A stretch of DNA of 64,000 nt. Origin: Mesorhizobium escarrei (GTDB taxonomy: Bacteria; Pseudomonadota; Alphaproteobacteria; Rhizobiales; Rhizobiaceae). The position numbers and the translations under genes were made by a program. Within the stretch, counting starts at the first letter, position 1; each line of letters begins with the position of its first letter. The notes below the pieces were generated by a model. The model was not told the DNA's origin and did not search any database. It saw only the letters and a program-made list of their open reading frames with translations. Where the stretch lies: the NCBI RefSeq assembly GCF_935825525.1, contig NZ_CAKXZT010000013.1, positions 1 to 64,000 of the forward strand, in the 5' to 3' direction. Of the stretch, positions 16,636 through 25,481 are shown piece by piece.

Positions 16636-17741
16636 CCAAGCGGCTCGATATCGTCTTTCTTGGCCTGTCTTTGTCCTCTTCATGGGGAAACGGCCATGCC
16701 ACGACCTTTAGGGGGTTGCTGAAGGGCCTGCACGAGCTCGGCCATCGCGTCACCTTCCTGGAGCGCGACGTGCCGTGGTATGCGAACCATCGCGATCTGC
16801 GCGACCCGGATTTCTGCACGTTGCGTTACTACGAAACGACGAACGATCTTCGTCGGACCTATGCCTGCTGTCTGCAGCAGGCCGATGTCGTGGTGGTCGG
16901 GTCGTTCGTTCCGGAGGGGCGAGCCGTCATCGACGTCGTCGCGTCCCTATGCACGGGCCAGTTCTGCTTCTACGACATCGACACGCCGGTCACGCTGACA
17001 AAGCTCGCCGCTGATGATTGCGACTACATGTGCCGACGGCAAATTCCGTATTTCGACGTCTATTTCTCATTCACCGGCGGGCCAACGCTCGCCCGATTGG
17101 CGGCGGACTTCGGTGCACGGCGCGCCGAGCCGCTCTACTGCTCCGTCGACCCGGAGCGGCATCGCCGAACGGCCGATCCGATCTGCTGGGACCTTGGCTA
17201 TCTCGGCACCTACAGCTCGGACCGGCAGGCGACGCTGGATGCTCTCCTGCTCGAACCGGCAAGACGCATGCCGGACCGTCGCTTCGTCGTGGCCGGCTCG
17301 CAATTCCCGTCCGAGACCGTCTGGCCAAGCAACGTCGATCGCATCGAGCACTTGCCGCCGGCGGACCACGCCTCGTTCTACAGCCGCCAGCGCTATACGT
17401 TGAACGTCACACGCAGCTCCATGATAGCGGCTGGGTGGTCTCCCAGCGTACGCCTCTTCGAGGCGGCTGCCTGTGGCACTGCGATCATCAGCGATCGCTG
17501 GACCGGTCTGGATAGCTTCTTTCCGACAGCCACGATCAACACGGCCGGCCAAGCCGAAGACGTGATCGATATCCTGTCCAGCCAATCCGACCGCGTCAGG
17601 CTGGCTATGGCCAGGCGAGCGCATGCAACGATCCTGGCGGCACATACGAGCGCCGCGAGAGCCCGCGAATTCGTTTCGCTGCTGGCGCGGCCAAGATCGG
17701 CACGTCCAGCTCTCGATCTGGGCGTCGAAAGTGCAGCATGA
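16632..17741 (+). CDS. CgeB-like glycosyltransferase, paralogue of the gene at 21006
   Basis: 369 residues starting at an ATGA overlap. SSSWGNGHATTFRGLLKGL and the shared FLERDVPWYA, FYDIDTPVTLTKL, YLGTYSSDRQA and LFEAAACGTAIISD are nearly matched in the protein at 21006 (SSWGNGHATLWRGLIRAL, FFERNTPYYA). The two are clearly duplicates within the operon. The ending is Ala/Arg-rich without a membrane segment. It probably adds a related or identical sugar to that added by its paralogue. It is coupled by ATGA to the UDP-xylose synthase-like gene. Confidence 0.86.
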   Translation: MTKRLDIVFLGLSLSSSWGNGHATTFRGLLKGLHELGHRVTFLERDVPWYANHRDLRDPDFCTLRYYETTNDLRRTYACCLQQADVVVVGSFVPEGRAVIDVVASLCTGQFCFYDIDTPVTLTKLAADDCDYMCRRQIPYFDVYFSFTGGPTLARLAADFGARRAEPLYCSVDPERHRRTADPICWDLGYLGTYSSDRQATLDALLLEPARRMPDRRFVVAGSQFPSETVWPSNVDRIEHLPPADHASFYSRQRYTLNVTRSSMIAAGWSPSVRLFEAAACGTAIISDRWTGLDSFFPTATINTAGQAEDVIDILSSQSDRVRLAMARRAHATILAAHTSAARAREFVSLLARPRSARPALDLGVESAA

Positions 17742-18811
17742 CTGGCAGACAGGAGAAAATAGAGATGCGGCAATCAAGAAGGACGCAACGGACCAAATCG
17801 GCGCTTGTCGCCGGCGGCGCGGGTTTCCTGGGTTCGCATCTTTGCGAAACACTGCTGCAGGCCGGGTGCCGTGTGATCTGTGTCGACAATTTTCTTACCG
17901 GTCGGATGGAGAACATCGTCTCGATGATGGACCGTCCTCGTTTCCGGCTGATCGAGCAGGATATTTGCCGACCATTGGACCTTGCTGAGCCGGTGGACCG
18001 CATTTTCAACCTGGCGTGCGCCGCATCACCGCCGCGCTACCAAGCCGATCCGGTTCACACCACGCGAACCTGCGTGATCGGAACCCTCAATCTGCTTGAG
18101 CTCGCCGCCCGAAACAATGCGCGCTTCCTGCAGGCATCGACAAGCGAAGTGTATGGCGATCCCGAACAGCACCCGCAAAGGGAGGACTATGTCGGCCACG
18201 TGAACTGCACCGGTCCCCGTGCCTGTTATGATGAGGGCAAGCGAACCGCCGAAACCTTGTGCTTCGACTATTTGAGAACCGAAATGGCCGACATCCGGGT
18301 CGCGCGCATCTTCAACACCTATGGTCCGAGGATGGATCCTGCCGACGGCCGGATCGTCTCGAACCTGGTGATGCAGGCGCTGGAGAAGAGACCACTGACG
18401 ATATTCGGCGACGGGCTGCAGACCAGGTCGTTCTGCTACGTCTCCGATCTGGTTGACGGCCTGGTTCGTCTTATGGATGTCGATCCCAATCCGCGCCAAC
18501 CGGTCAATTTGGGCAATCCCGGGGAGTTCACCGTTCTTCAACTGGCAGGATTGGTGAGAGATATGACCTACAGCAATTCGGACTTCAAATTCCTGCCACT
18601 GCCGCAAGACGACCCTCGCCGGCGGCAACCGGATATTTCCCGAGCAAAAACCCTTCTCGATTGGGCGCCAAAGGTGCCGCTCAAGCAAGGCCTGATGCAG
18701 ACGATCAGCTATTTTACGGAGCTCGAAGCCAGCCGTAACAAGGATCGAATTCCCCCAATTGCGACAAGCGTCAAGTCCGCTTCAGGCCGACTGCAAAACC
18801 TGCAGGCCTGA
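17738..18811 (+). CDS. UDP-glucuronate decarboxylase (UDP-xylose synthase)-like SDR
   Basis: 357 residues from the ATGA start at 17738 (17765 is an alternative). Rossmann motif AGGAGFLGSHL, the substrate loop ACAASPPRYQ.DP, TSEVYGDP, the catalytic YDEGKR, and RIFNTYGPRM together are diagnostic of UDP-xylose synthase, which converts UDP-glucuronate to UDP-xylose with bound NAD. This points to xylose or a xylose-derived pentose in the operon's product. That fits the glycosidase-like protein at 23690. The next gene is separated by a 122-base spacer holding a stress promoter. Confidence 0.9.
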   Translation: MTGRQEKIEMRQSRRTQRTKSALVAGGAGFLGSHLCETLLQAGCRVICVDNFLTGRMENIVSMMDRPRFRLIEQDICRPLDLAEPVDRIFNLACAASPPRYQADPVHTTRTCVIGTLNLLELAARNNARFLQASTSEVYGDPEQHPQREDYVGHVNCTGPRACYDEGKRTAETLCFDYLRTEMADIRVARIFNTYGPRMDPADGRIVSNLVMQALEKRPLTIFGDGLQTRSFCYVSDLVDGLVRLMDVDPNPRQPVNLGNPGEFTVLQLAGLVRDMTYSNSDFKFLPLPQDDPRRRQPDISRAKTLLDWAPKVPLKQGLMQTISYFTELEASRNKDRIPPIATSVKSASGRLQNLQA

Positions 18812-18892
18812 GGTCAGGGAGAGCTGCCCGCGGGCATGGTCATGGTGAGACGGTGACCGTGCCAACAGGCGCTTTCACTTTTTCTCATCATG

Positions 18893-18917
18893 GGAACATC
18901 CAGTCGACCTCGCCGTT
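18893..18917 (+). promoter_or_regulatory. Consensus EcfG promoter for gene 18934-19134
   Basis: GGAAC (18893-18897), 16 bases, CGTT (18914-18917): exact consensus, ending 16 bases before the ATG at 18934. It may also drive the second half of the glycan operon. Confidence 0.72.
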
Positions 18918-18933
18918 GGGCGAGGATATCGGT

Positions 18934-19134
18934 ATGGAGAACGGACCCGTGCATCGAAAACGATCCGCCAAGGATATCGAGCAAATGGCCGAAAGGGAAA
19001 CGGCTGCCTTTCTGAGACGTGCCTCGATCACCTACCTCGAATGCTGCGTGAGCCTGATGATGACGCACCTCGAGCGCGAGGAAGTGGCCACCATCCTGGA
19101 AAAAGAAGCGGATATGCTGCGAAGCCTCGACTGA
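18934..19134 (+). CDS. Small helical hypothetical protein, predicted stress regulon member
   Basis: 66 residues. An upstream GTG at 18853 is also in frame, but the exact EcfG promoter at 18893-18917 lies inside that extension. I therefore place the start at ATG 18934 (GAGG 8 bases upstream). The protein is highly charged and helical: KRSAKDIEQMAERETAAFL and THLEREEVATILEKEADML. It has a Cys-Cys pair (ECCVSLMM). Not recognised. It sits between the xylose synthase and inositol-phosphate synthase genes on the same strand. Confidence 0.62.
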   Translation: MENGPVHRKRSAKDIEQMAERETAAFLRRASITYLECCVSLMMTHLEREEVATILEKEADMLRSLD

Positions 19135-19208
19135 GGCCTGCGGCGCTGAGGTCGGTCAGCCCAGGCAACGCAAAACACAGGGCGCAGCTTTGATCCGAAT
19201 GGAAGTTC

Positions 19209-20399
19209 GTGATTTTTCCAGGTCGCAAGGAACATTCCCGGCAGCTGACAGTTCGGCGCGAGGAACTTACCTTCAACAGCGATGGCGGCAGTTTCGTGGG
19301 ATCAAAAAAGGTACGGATTGGAATAGCCGGCGTCGGCAATTGCGCGTCTTCCCTTGTCCAGGGCCTCTCATATTATCGGGACGCCAAGGGCAATGAGCCG
19401 ATACCGGGCCTGATGCATGCCAACCTCGGCGGCTATCACGTCGATGACATCGAGGTGGTCTGTGCTTTCGACGTCGCCAAGGGCAAAGTTGGGCGTGATG
19501 TGGCGGAAGCGATATACAATGCGCCCAACAATACCTTCCGCTTTGCCGATGTTGCAGCAACCGGCGTTCGCGTCGAGCGCGGACCGACACTTGACGGCAT
19601 CGGTAAATATCTGCGCGATGCGATCGAGGAGGCAGAAGAGCCGGTCGCGAATGTCAGCGCGCTGCTTCGGGAAAGCGGCGCGGACGTCCTGGTCTCATAT
19701 CTGCCGGTCGGCTCGGAAGAAGCTACGCGTTTTTACGCCGAGTGCGCGCTCGAGGCCGGTTGCGCCTTCGTCAACTGCATACCGGTCTTTATCGCATCGC
19801 GGCCTGAATGGCGCCGGCGCTTTGAACAGCGCGGTCTGCCGCTGGTCGGCGACGATATCAAAAGCCAGGTCGGCGCGACGATCGTGCACCGGTTGCTCGC
19901 CAATCTGTTCCGCGAGCGCGGCGTCCGCATCGACCGCACCTATCAGCTGAATTTCGGCGGTAACACCGATTTTCTCAACATGCTGGAGCGCGAGCGGCTG
20001 GAATCGAAGAAAATTTCCAAAACGCAATCCGTAGCCAGCCAGTTCGACGTTCCCCTGGAGGCCGGCAACATCCATGTCGGCCCCAGCGACCATGTTCCTT
20101 GGCTTACCGATCGAAAATGGGCCTACATCCGCGTCGAAGGCACGACGTTCGGCGGCGTGCCGCTGAATGCAGAGCTCAAACTGGAAGTATGGGATTCGCC
20201 CAACTCGGCCGGGGTTGTTATCGACGCTGTCCGCTGCGCCAAACTGGCGCTTGACCGCGGCATCGCGGGAGCGCTCACCGGCCCTTGCAGCTATTTCATG
20301 AAGTCGCCACCCGAGCAGTTCACCGATGCCGAGGCACGCCAGCGCACGCTGTCTTTCATCGCCGGGAGGGACGAGCCGATGCTTGATGCCGCGGAATGA
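19209..20399 (+). CDS. Inositol-3-phosphate synthase, prokaryotic type
   Basis: 396 residues from GTG 19209. A GTG at 19296 would start just before [18 protein letters not shown] and fits the family length better, so the start is open. The dinucleotide motif GVGNCASS, the [10 protein letters not shown] segment and SHGG-like [13 protein letters not shown] are typical of the actinobacterial/archaeal type. The enzyme converts glucose-6-phosphate to inositol-3-phosphate with NAD. Inositol is otherwise unusual in this setting. Its place next to a phosphatase, a PIG-L deacetylase and family 4 glycosyltransferases suggests an inositol-containing glycan or glycolipid. The stop overlaps the phosphatase start (ATGA). 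Confidence 0.9.
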   Translation: MIFPGRKEHSRQLTVRREELTFNSDGGSFVGSKKVRIGIAGVGNCASSLVQGLSYYRDAKGNEPIPGLMHANLGGYHVDDIEVVCAFDVAKGKVGRDVAEAIYNAPNNTFRFADVAATGVRVERGPTLDGIGKYLRDAIEEAEEPVANVSALLRESGADVLVSYLPVGSEEATRFYAECALEAGCAFVNCIPVFIASRPEWRRRFEQRGLPLVGDDIKSQVGATIVHRLLANLFRERGVRIDRTYQLNFGGNTDFLNMLERERLESKKISKTQSVASQFDVPLEAGNIHVGPSDHVPWLTDRKWAYIRVEGTTFGGVPLNAELKLEVWDSPNSAGVVIDAVRCAKLALDRGIAGALTGPCSYFMKSPPEQFTDAEARQRTLSFIAGRDEPMLDAAE

Positions 20400-20992
20400 C
20401 GACGACGTTCCTCTTGATCCGCCATGCGGCGCACGACAATGTCGGCGACTATCTTGCCGGACGCATGGCTGGAGTTTGCCTTGGCGAAACCGGCAGGGCA
20501 CAAGCCTTGCGCCTGGCCAGCCACATGGCGCCGCGGCCGCTAGCGGCCATCTGTTGCAGCCCGCGCGAACGAACCATGGAAACCGCAAAACCGATCGCAA
20601 TCGCCTGCAATCCCGAGAAGATTACAATCTGCCAAGAGCTCGATGAGATCGACTTCGGCGCGTGGTCGGGCAAGACCTTCGAAGAGTTGAAACAGGACGC
20701 CGGCTGGCGGGTGTGGAACAGTCAACGCCAGCAGGCGAGGACGCCCGGCGGCGAGACAATGCTGGACGTCCAGCAACGTGTCATCTCGCTTATGCAGCAG
20801 CTTCGCAAACGCTACCAAAACCAGTCCGTGGCACTGGTCAGCCATGCCGACGTGATCAAGGCCGCCGTCTGCAAGGTGCTCGGCTTGCCGCTGGGAGACT
20901 GTTTTCGCTTCGACATCGACCCCGCTTCGATCACCACGGTCGTGTCCGGTGACTGGGGCTCCAAGCTGATCCGCCTAAACGAAGCCGCCTGA
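20396..20992 (+). CDS. Histidine phosphatase family protein
   Basis: 198 residues; start fixed by ATGA overlap with the inositol-phosphate synthase. N-terminal [10 protein letters not shown] carries the catalytic RHxxH (RHG in most members), and [10 protein letters not shown] near residue 145 supplies the second His. [10 protein letters not shown] and [12 protein letters not shown] complete the phosphoglycerate-mutase-like phosphatase signature. Coupling to the synthase suggests it dephosphorylates inositol phosphate or an inositol-phosphate glycoside. This echoes the phosphatase step between Ino1 and MshB in mycothiol synthesis, by analogy only. Confidence 0.88.
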   Translation: MTTTFLLIRHAAHDNVGDYLAGRMAGVCLGETGRAQALRLASHMAPRPLAAICCSPRERTMETAKPIAIACNPEKITICQELDEIDFGAWSGKTFEELKQDAGWRVWNSQRQQARTPGGETMLDVQQRVISLMQQLRKRYQNQSVALVSHADVIKAAVCKVLGLPLGDCFRFDIDPASITTVVSGDWGSKLIRLNEAA

Positions 20993-21005
20993 CGAGGACT
21001 GCCGG

Positions 21006-22127
21006 ATGCGTATGGTCATTTTCGGTCTCACCGTCACCTCCTCGTGGGGAAACGGACACGCGACGCTGTGGCGCGGGCTAATCCGTGCGCTCGGCCGGCT
21101 GGGCTGGTCCGTCAGCTTTTTCGAACGCAACACCCCATACTATGCCGGCGCACGCGATCTTGATCATCTCGATGGCGGCAATGTCGTTCTCTATCCGGAG
21201 TGGGAGCACATTCGCCATGTCGCAGAACAGGCGATCGGGCAATCGGACGTCGTGATCGTCACGTCCTATTGCCCGGACGCCGTGGAAGCATCGCGCCTGG
21301 CGCAGCAGGCCTGTCGCGGGCTGAAGGTTTTCTACGATCTCGACACGCCAGTCACACTAGCCCGGATCGAACAAGGTCTACGACCGGCGTATTACGGGCC
21401 CGAGGGGCTGCGCGATTTCGACCTCGTCCTCAGTTATACGGGGGGAACCGCAATCGATGCGCTGAAAACGCTGCTGGGCGCCCGCCGTGTCTTGCCTCTC
21501 TACGGCCATGTCGATCCCGAGCGACACCGGCCGGCCGAGCCCCGGGCTGAATTCGCCGGGGATTTATCCTATCTCGGAACTTATGCGGCCGATCGCCAGG
21601 CCGGCGTCGAAAAGCTGCTGGTCCGCACGGCAGCGCGCCTGCCGGACCACCGCTTCGTCATCGGCGGCGCCCAATATCCGCATGAATTTCCGTGGGGCGA
21701 AAACATCTTTTTTGTCAGGCACCTTCCGCCTGCGGATCATCCGGCCTTCTTCTGCTCATCGCGCCTGACGCTGAACGTGACCCGCGAGGCGATGGCCAGG
21801 AGGGGCTGGTGTCCTTCGGGCAGGCTGTTCGAGGCGGCAGCCTGCGGCGCGGCGATCGTGAGCGACACCTGGCCCGGGCTGAGCAGTTTTCTCCAACCCG
21901 GCAGCGAGATCATCCTGGCGGACACCACCGACGATGTGGTCGCGGCAGTCGGCTTGCCCGACAGCGAAGTCGACGCAATCCGGCGCCGGGCGCGCGAGCG
22001 GGTGTTGGACGAACACACCTCTGCGCAGCGCGCCAGGGAACTGGACCGCCTCCTGTCCGATTCATTGCAGGGCTTGACGGCGGGGCAGGGCTTGACGGCG
22101 GGCGAGCCGTTGAAGGAAGCAATCTGA
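21006..22127 (+). CDS. CgeB-like glycosyltransferase with C-terminal tandem repeat
   Basis: 373 residues. N-terminal VTSSWGNGHATLWRGLIRAL and LFEAAACGAAIVSDTW make it the close paralogue of the protein at 16632. Near the C-terminus an 18-base direct repeat (22068-22103) adds GLTAGQ/GLTAGE, probably by slippage. The start is the ATG at 21006, 13 bases after the previous stop. Its stop overlaps the next start as TGATG. It probably acts on the same glycan as its paralogue. Confidence 0.86.
   Translation: MRMVIFGLTVTSSWGNGHATLWRGLIRALGRLGWSVSFFERNTPYYAGARDLDHLDGGNVVLYPEWEHIRHVAEQAIGQSDVVIVTSYCPDAVEASRLAQQACRGLKVFYDLDTPVTLARIEQGLRPAYYGPEGLRDFDLVLSYTGGTAIDALKTLLGARRVLPLYGHVDPERHRPAEPRAEFAGDLSYLGTYAADRQAGVEKLLVRTAARLPDHRFVIGGAQYPHEFPWGENIFFVRHLPPADHPAFFCSSRLTLNVTREAMARRGWCPSGRLFEAAACGAAIVSDTWPGLSSFLQPGSEIILADTTDDVVAAVGLPDSEVDAIRRRARERVLDEHTSAQRARELDRLLSDSLQGLTAGQGLTAGEPLKEAI
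22068..22103 (+). repeat. Two tandem 18-base units inside a glycosyltransferase gene
   Basis: Units 22068-22085 and 22086-22103 share CAGGGCTTGACGGCGGG. They keep the frame and insert six residues into the C-terminal tail, so the copy number may vary between strains. Confidence 0.8.
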
Positions 22128-22933
22128 TGTTGGGCATCGTGCCCGCCGCTGGCCGCGGCAGCCGCATTCAACCGCTCGGCTTCTCAAAGGAGCTGCTGCC
22201 GGTCGGCAGCCGCATCGACGGCCAGACCGAGCGTCCTTGCGCGGTGAGCGAGTATCTGGTGCGTCGCATGGTGCGCAACGGCGTCGACAAAATCTGCTTC
22301 GTCATCGGATCGGGAAAATCGGACATTCTCGAATACTACGCCGCCGGCTACGGCGACGCCGCCGCATTGTTTGTCGTGCAGCCCAACCCCGTCGGTCTTT
22401 GCGACGCGATCTTCCGCGCCGCGCCGCTGGTCGCGCCGGACGAGACGGTTCTGATCGGCCTGCCCGACACGATCTGGTTTCCGGAAGATGGCTTTTGCCG
22501 CCTGCCGGACGACCGGCTGTCGTTTTTGCTGTTCCCGGTGGATCACCCGGAACTGTTCGATGCCGTCGTTCTCGACCAGGACGACCGGGTGAAGGAGATC
22601 CAGGTCAAGCAACAAGGCGCCGCATCGAACTGGATTTGGGGGGCGTTCAAGATGCCGGGCCGCATACTTCACCAGCTTGCCGCGCTTTGGCGCGAGCGGG
22701 ATCAAAGCGACGAATACGTCGGCACCCTGATCAACGCCTATTTGGCGGCCGGCGGTGAGGCTTGCGGCGTCAAGGCAGGCACCGCCTATGTCGACGTCGG
22801 CACGTTCAACGGCTACCGCACCGCGCTTCGGCTGCTTGAGAACAACGACACTACGTTGGAGGACCCGAAAAACCTCATATTCGCGCTGCCGGGGCAGGCG
22901 CAGATACCAAGCCATCCAGGCGAAGGAGGCTAG
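22127..22933 (+). CDS. Sugar-phosphate nucleotidyltransferase (RfbA/GlmU-like N-terminal family)
   Basis: 268 residues. The ATG overlaps the previous stop (TGATG). The N-terminal MLGIVPAAGRGSRIQPLGFSKELLPV is the nucleotide-binding signature G-x-G-x-R..K of hexose-1-phosphate nucleotidyltransferases; VLIGLPDTIWFPE carries the metal-binding Asp. Predicted to make an NDP-sugar from a sugar-1-phosphate and an NTP for the operon's transferases. It ends at about 270 residues without a left-handed beta-helix domain, so no acetyltransferase activity is expected. Which sugar is used cannot be told. Confidence 0.87.
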   Translation: MLGIVPAAGRGSRIQPLGFSKELLPVGSRIDGQTERPCAVSEYLVRRMVRNGVDKICFVIGSGKSDILEYYAAGYGDAAALFVVQPNPVGLCDAIFRAAPLVAPDETVLIGLPDTIWFPEDGFCRLPDDRLSFLLFPVDHPELFDAVVLDQDDRVKEIQVKQQGAASNWIWGAFKMPGRILHQLAALWRERDQSDEYVGTLINAYLAAGGEACGVKAGTAYVDVGTFNGYRTALRLLENNDTTLEDPKNLIFALPGQAQIPSHPGEGG

Positions 22934-22935
22934 CC

Positions 22936-23697
22936 ATGCTGCGTTCGAACGCCGAAATCCGCCGCCGCATCGATGCCCTTGGCCCGTGGTTCCACAACAT
23001 GGAGTTGGCGGGCGTCGAAACCGCCCCCGACCATTTCCTCGGCAACTACCCGCTGATCAAATGGCGCAAGTTCGCCGACGCCATTCCTGCCGATCTGTCC
23101 GGCAAGGCCGTGCTCGACATAGGCTGCAACGCCGGCTTCTACTCGATCGAGATGAAGCGACGCGGCGCCGGCCGCGTCCTCGGCATCGATTTCGATGAAG
23201 CCTATCTCGCGCAGGCGCGCTTCGCCGCCGAAATCGCGGACTGCGACATCGAATTCCAGCAGCTGTCGGTCTACGACGTCGGCGCCCTGCGGGAGAAATT
23301 CGACATCGTCCTGTTCATGGGCGTGCTTTATCACCTGCGCCACCCCCTGCTCGCTCTCGATCTGATCCGGCAGCACGTTGCCGGCGACCTGATGATCTTC
23401 CAGTCCATGCAGCGCGGCAGCATCGAACTGCCTGCACTCGACGAGAATTATCCTTTCTGGACCCACGATCTGTTCGACCGGCCGGAGTTTCCGAAGCTGC
23501 ATTTCGTCGAGCATCGCTATGCCGACGACCCGACCAACTGGTGGATTCCCAATCGCGCCTGCACCGAAGCGATGCTGCGCAGCGCCGGCTTCGAGATCGT
23601 GCTGCACCCGGAGCAAGAGGTTTATTTCTGCCGCGCCGCCGGTGAGCCGGCCGGCGGCGGCGCCGTCTACCCGTCGAAAGGACCACTTCATGATTGA
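22936..23697 (+). CDS. SAM-dependent methyltransferase (CmoB-like)
   Basis: 253 residues; ATG 22936 follows GAAGGAGG. N-terminal WFHNMELAGVETAPDHFLG leads into motif I VLDIGCNAGFYSIEMKRRG and VLYHLRHPLLALD, a CmoB-like layout of class I methyltransferases. It resembles a methyltransferase family that recurs in oligosaccharide loci together with B12-binding radical SAM proteins. I remember this as an NCBI family but could not verify it. It probably O-methylates a sugar of the product. Its last 8 bases overlap the glycosidase-like gene. Confidence 0.85.
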   Translation: MLRSNAEIRRRIDALGPWFHNMELAGVETAPDHFLGNYPLIKWRKFADAIPADLSGKAVLDIGCNAGFYSIEMKRRGAGRVLGIDFDEAYLAQARFAAEIADCDIEFQQLSVYDVGALREKFDIVLFMGVLYHLRHPLLALDLIRQHVAGDLMIFQSMQRGSIELPALDENYPFWTHDLFDRPEFPKLHFVEHRYADDPTNWWIPNRACTEAMLRSAGFEIVLHPEQEVYFCRAAGEPAGGGAVYPSKGPLHD

Positions 23698-24622
23698 AGC
23701 CGCGATGATCTGGAACGAGCCGAACAACAAATCCCATTGGGATCCCGAACTCGACCCCGACTGGAGCCGCTTCGCCGACATGGCAATACTGGCCTCCGAT
23801 GCGATCGCATCGGCAAACCCCGCCGTGACCAAGATCCTGGGGGGCATTTCGCCGATCGATGCCGATTTCATGGCGCTCATGAAGCAATACGGGGTGCTCG
23901 ATCATGTCGATGCCGTCGGTGTGCATGGCTTCCCACTCGACTGGAATCTCTGGCAGATTCAGGAATGGCCCCAGAAGATCGGCGAGATTTCGACCGTCAC
24001 TGATCTTCCCGTATGGGTCAGCGAAGTTGGTGTGTCGAGCTTCGGGGCGGAGGAGGTGCAGATCTGGGGTTTGCGCAGGAGCGCCGAACTGCTGCTCGGG
24101 AATGCCTCGCGCGTGCAATGGTACAGTCTCTACGATCTTCCGCGCGAATGGGGTGCAACGACGCGTCACCGCGAGGCCGAAGGCTCCTCCTACTATCGCC
24201 ACTTCTACATGGGCCTGCTACGCGAAGACGGCACGCCCAAACCCGCGCTCGAGGAATTCCTGCGTTACGCACCCGAGATGGGACTGGTGCAATGGTTCCA
24301 CTTTGAAGATCCCCGGCTGGACGACGCCGTCGCCTGGATGAAACGGCTGGGCGTCACCAATCTGCGGACCGGGCTTTCCTGGGCCGACAGTTTCAGGCCG
24401 AATGCGCTGGATTGGTACGACCGGCAGATGGAAGCACTTGCCGATTTCGACGTGACCATCACCTTCTGCTTTACTCCGGAGCACCGTGGAGTGATGCCGC
24501 ATCACACCAGTCCGCCGCTGGTGCCGGAGGAATTTGCGGAGTTTTGCGCGACGATGACCCGCCGCTACGCTCCAGCCATGGCTGCCTCGCCGGTCAGAGC
24601 GGTGCGTGCTTCGGCAGCATGA
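23690..24622 (+). CDS. Clan-A glycoside hydrolase-like protein with circularly permuted barrel
   Basis: 310 residues; ATG 23690 follows AAAGGA and overlaps the methyltransferase by 8 bases. It begins at once with MIWNEPNN, the beta-4 acid/base motif (Glu10) of clan A glycosidases such as beta-xylosidases; Glu112 in WVSEVGVSS is the likely nucleophile. Normally about 150 residues (beta-1 to beta-3) precede the NEP motif. Here those appear at the C-terminus instead: LGVTNLRTGLSWAD, ADFDVTITFCFTPEHRG and EEFAEFCATMTRRYA, which usually sit just before EIWNEPN. Joining the ends would restore the standard order. No signal peptide. It may trim or transfer xylose-like residues made through the UDP-xylose synthase. 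Confidence 0.75.
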   Translation: MIEAAMIWNEPNNKSHWDPELDPDWSRFADMAILASDAIASANPAVTKILGGISPIDADFMALMKQYGVLDHVDAVGVHGFPLDWNLWQIQEWPQKIGEISTVTDLPVWVSEVGVSSFGAEEVQIWGLRRSAELLLGNASRVQWYSLYDLPREWGATTRHREAEGSSYYRHFYMGLLREDGTPKPALEEFLRYAPEMGLVQWFHFEDPRLDDAVAWMKRLGVTNLRTGLSWADSFRPNALDWYDRQMEALADFDVTITFCFTPEHRGVMPHHTSPPLVPEEFAEFCATMTRRYAPAMAASPVRAVRASAA

Positions 24623-24629
24623 ATGTGCC

Positions 24630-25481
24630 ATGCAACACGCACCTGACAGGTCCGGACAGCTTGCCGAATTCGCGGCCTTATTGCTAGGTGCTGCTCCGCA
24701 CTGCTCTGACGGTGCTGAGATCATGATCGTTGTCGCGCATCCGGACGACGAGACCATCGGCATCGGCGGGCATCTTGCCGGCTTGCGTGGATCTCGCATC
24801 GTTCATGTCACCGATGGCGCGCCGCGAGACCTTGAAGACGCGCGAGCATACGGCTTCGAGACGTGGCAGGACTATGCCGAGGCCCGCCATAGGGAGTTGG
24901 AGACGGCGCTGGCAGCAGCGGGATTGCCGTCGACGGCCCTGCTCAGCCTCGGCCATCCCGACAAGCAAGCCGCCGGAAATCTTGGCTCGCTCGCACGGGA
25001 GTTGACCGGCCTTCTTGCCGATCGCGATATCAGCTTCGTCTGTACGCATCCTTATGAAGGTGGTCACCCCGACCATGACGCGACCGCCTTTGCCGTCCAT
25101 GCGGCCTGCCATTTGCTGCGCCGCGACGGACGCCAGGCGCCGGCCATCGTCGAAATGGCGTTCTATTCCGCCGGACCTGATGGTGCGGTCCTTCAGGATT
25201 TCAATAGCCATTCCGACAGCGAGTGCATCGAATTGCACCTTACGGAAGCGGCTTTCGAACGGAAGCAGTGCATGCTGGCCTGCCACCGGACTCAGCAACG
25301 GACGCTGGCGCCGTTCACGGCGCGCGTCGAACGTTTCCGGGTGGCGCCTGCATATGATTTCCTGGCGCTGCCGAACAACGGCAGGCTTTATTACGAGGCG
25401 CTGCCGCTCGGCTTCGAGCCGGCGGTTTGGCTTCACGCCGCGGCCGCTGCGCATGAGGAGCTTGGGCTCGACCGACCATGA
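24630..25481 (+). CDS. PIG-L family N-deacetylase
   Basis: 283 residues from ATG 24630 (GTG 24606 is an alternative; the ribosome site is weak for both). Zinc-binding motif AHPDDE near residue 34, then GGHPDHD in the middle: the hallmark of LmbE/PIG-L enzymes, which deacetylate GlcNAc-inositol (MshB), GlcNAc-phosphatidylinositol or N-acetyl amino sugars. With inositol-phosphate synthase, a phosphatase, family 4 transferases and an acyltransferase in the same operon, a GlcN-inositol-type intermediate is an attractive but untested substrate. It overlaps the next gene by ATGA. Confidence 0.88.
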   Translation: MQHAPDRSGQLAEFAALLLGAAPHCSDGAEIMIVVAHPDDETIGIGGHLAGLRGSRIVHVTDGAPRDLEDARAYGFETWQDYAEARHRELETALAAAGLPSTALLSLGHPDKQAAGNLGSLARELTGLLADRDISFVCTHPYEGGHPDHDATAFAVHAACHLLRRDGRQAPAIVEMAFYSAGPDGAVLQDFNSHSDSECIELHLTEAAFERKQCMLACHRTQQRTLAPFTARVERFRVAPAYDFLALPNNGRLYYEALPLGFEPAVWLHAAAAAHEELGLDRP

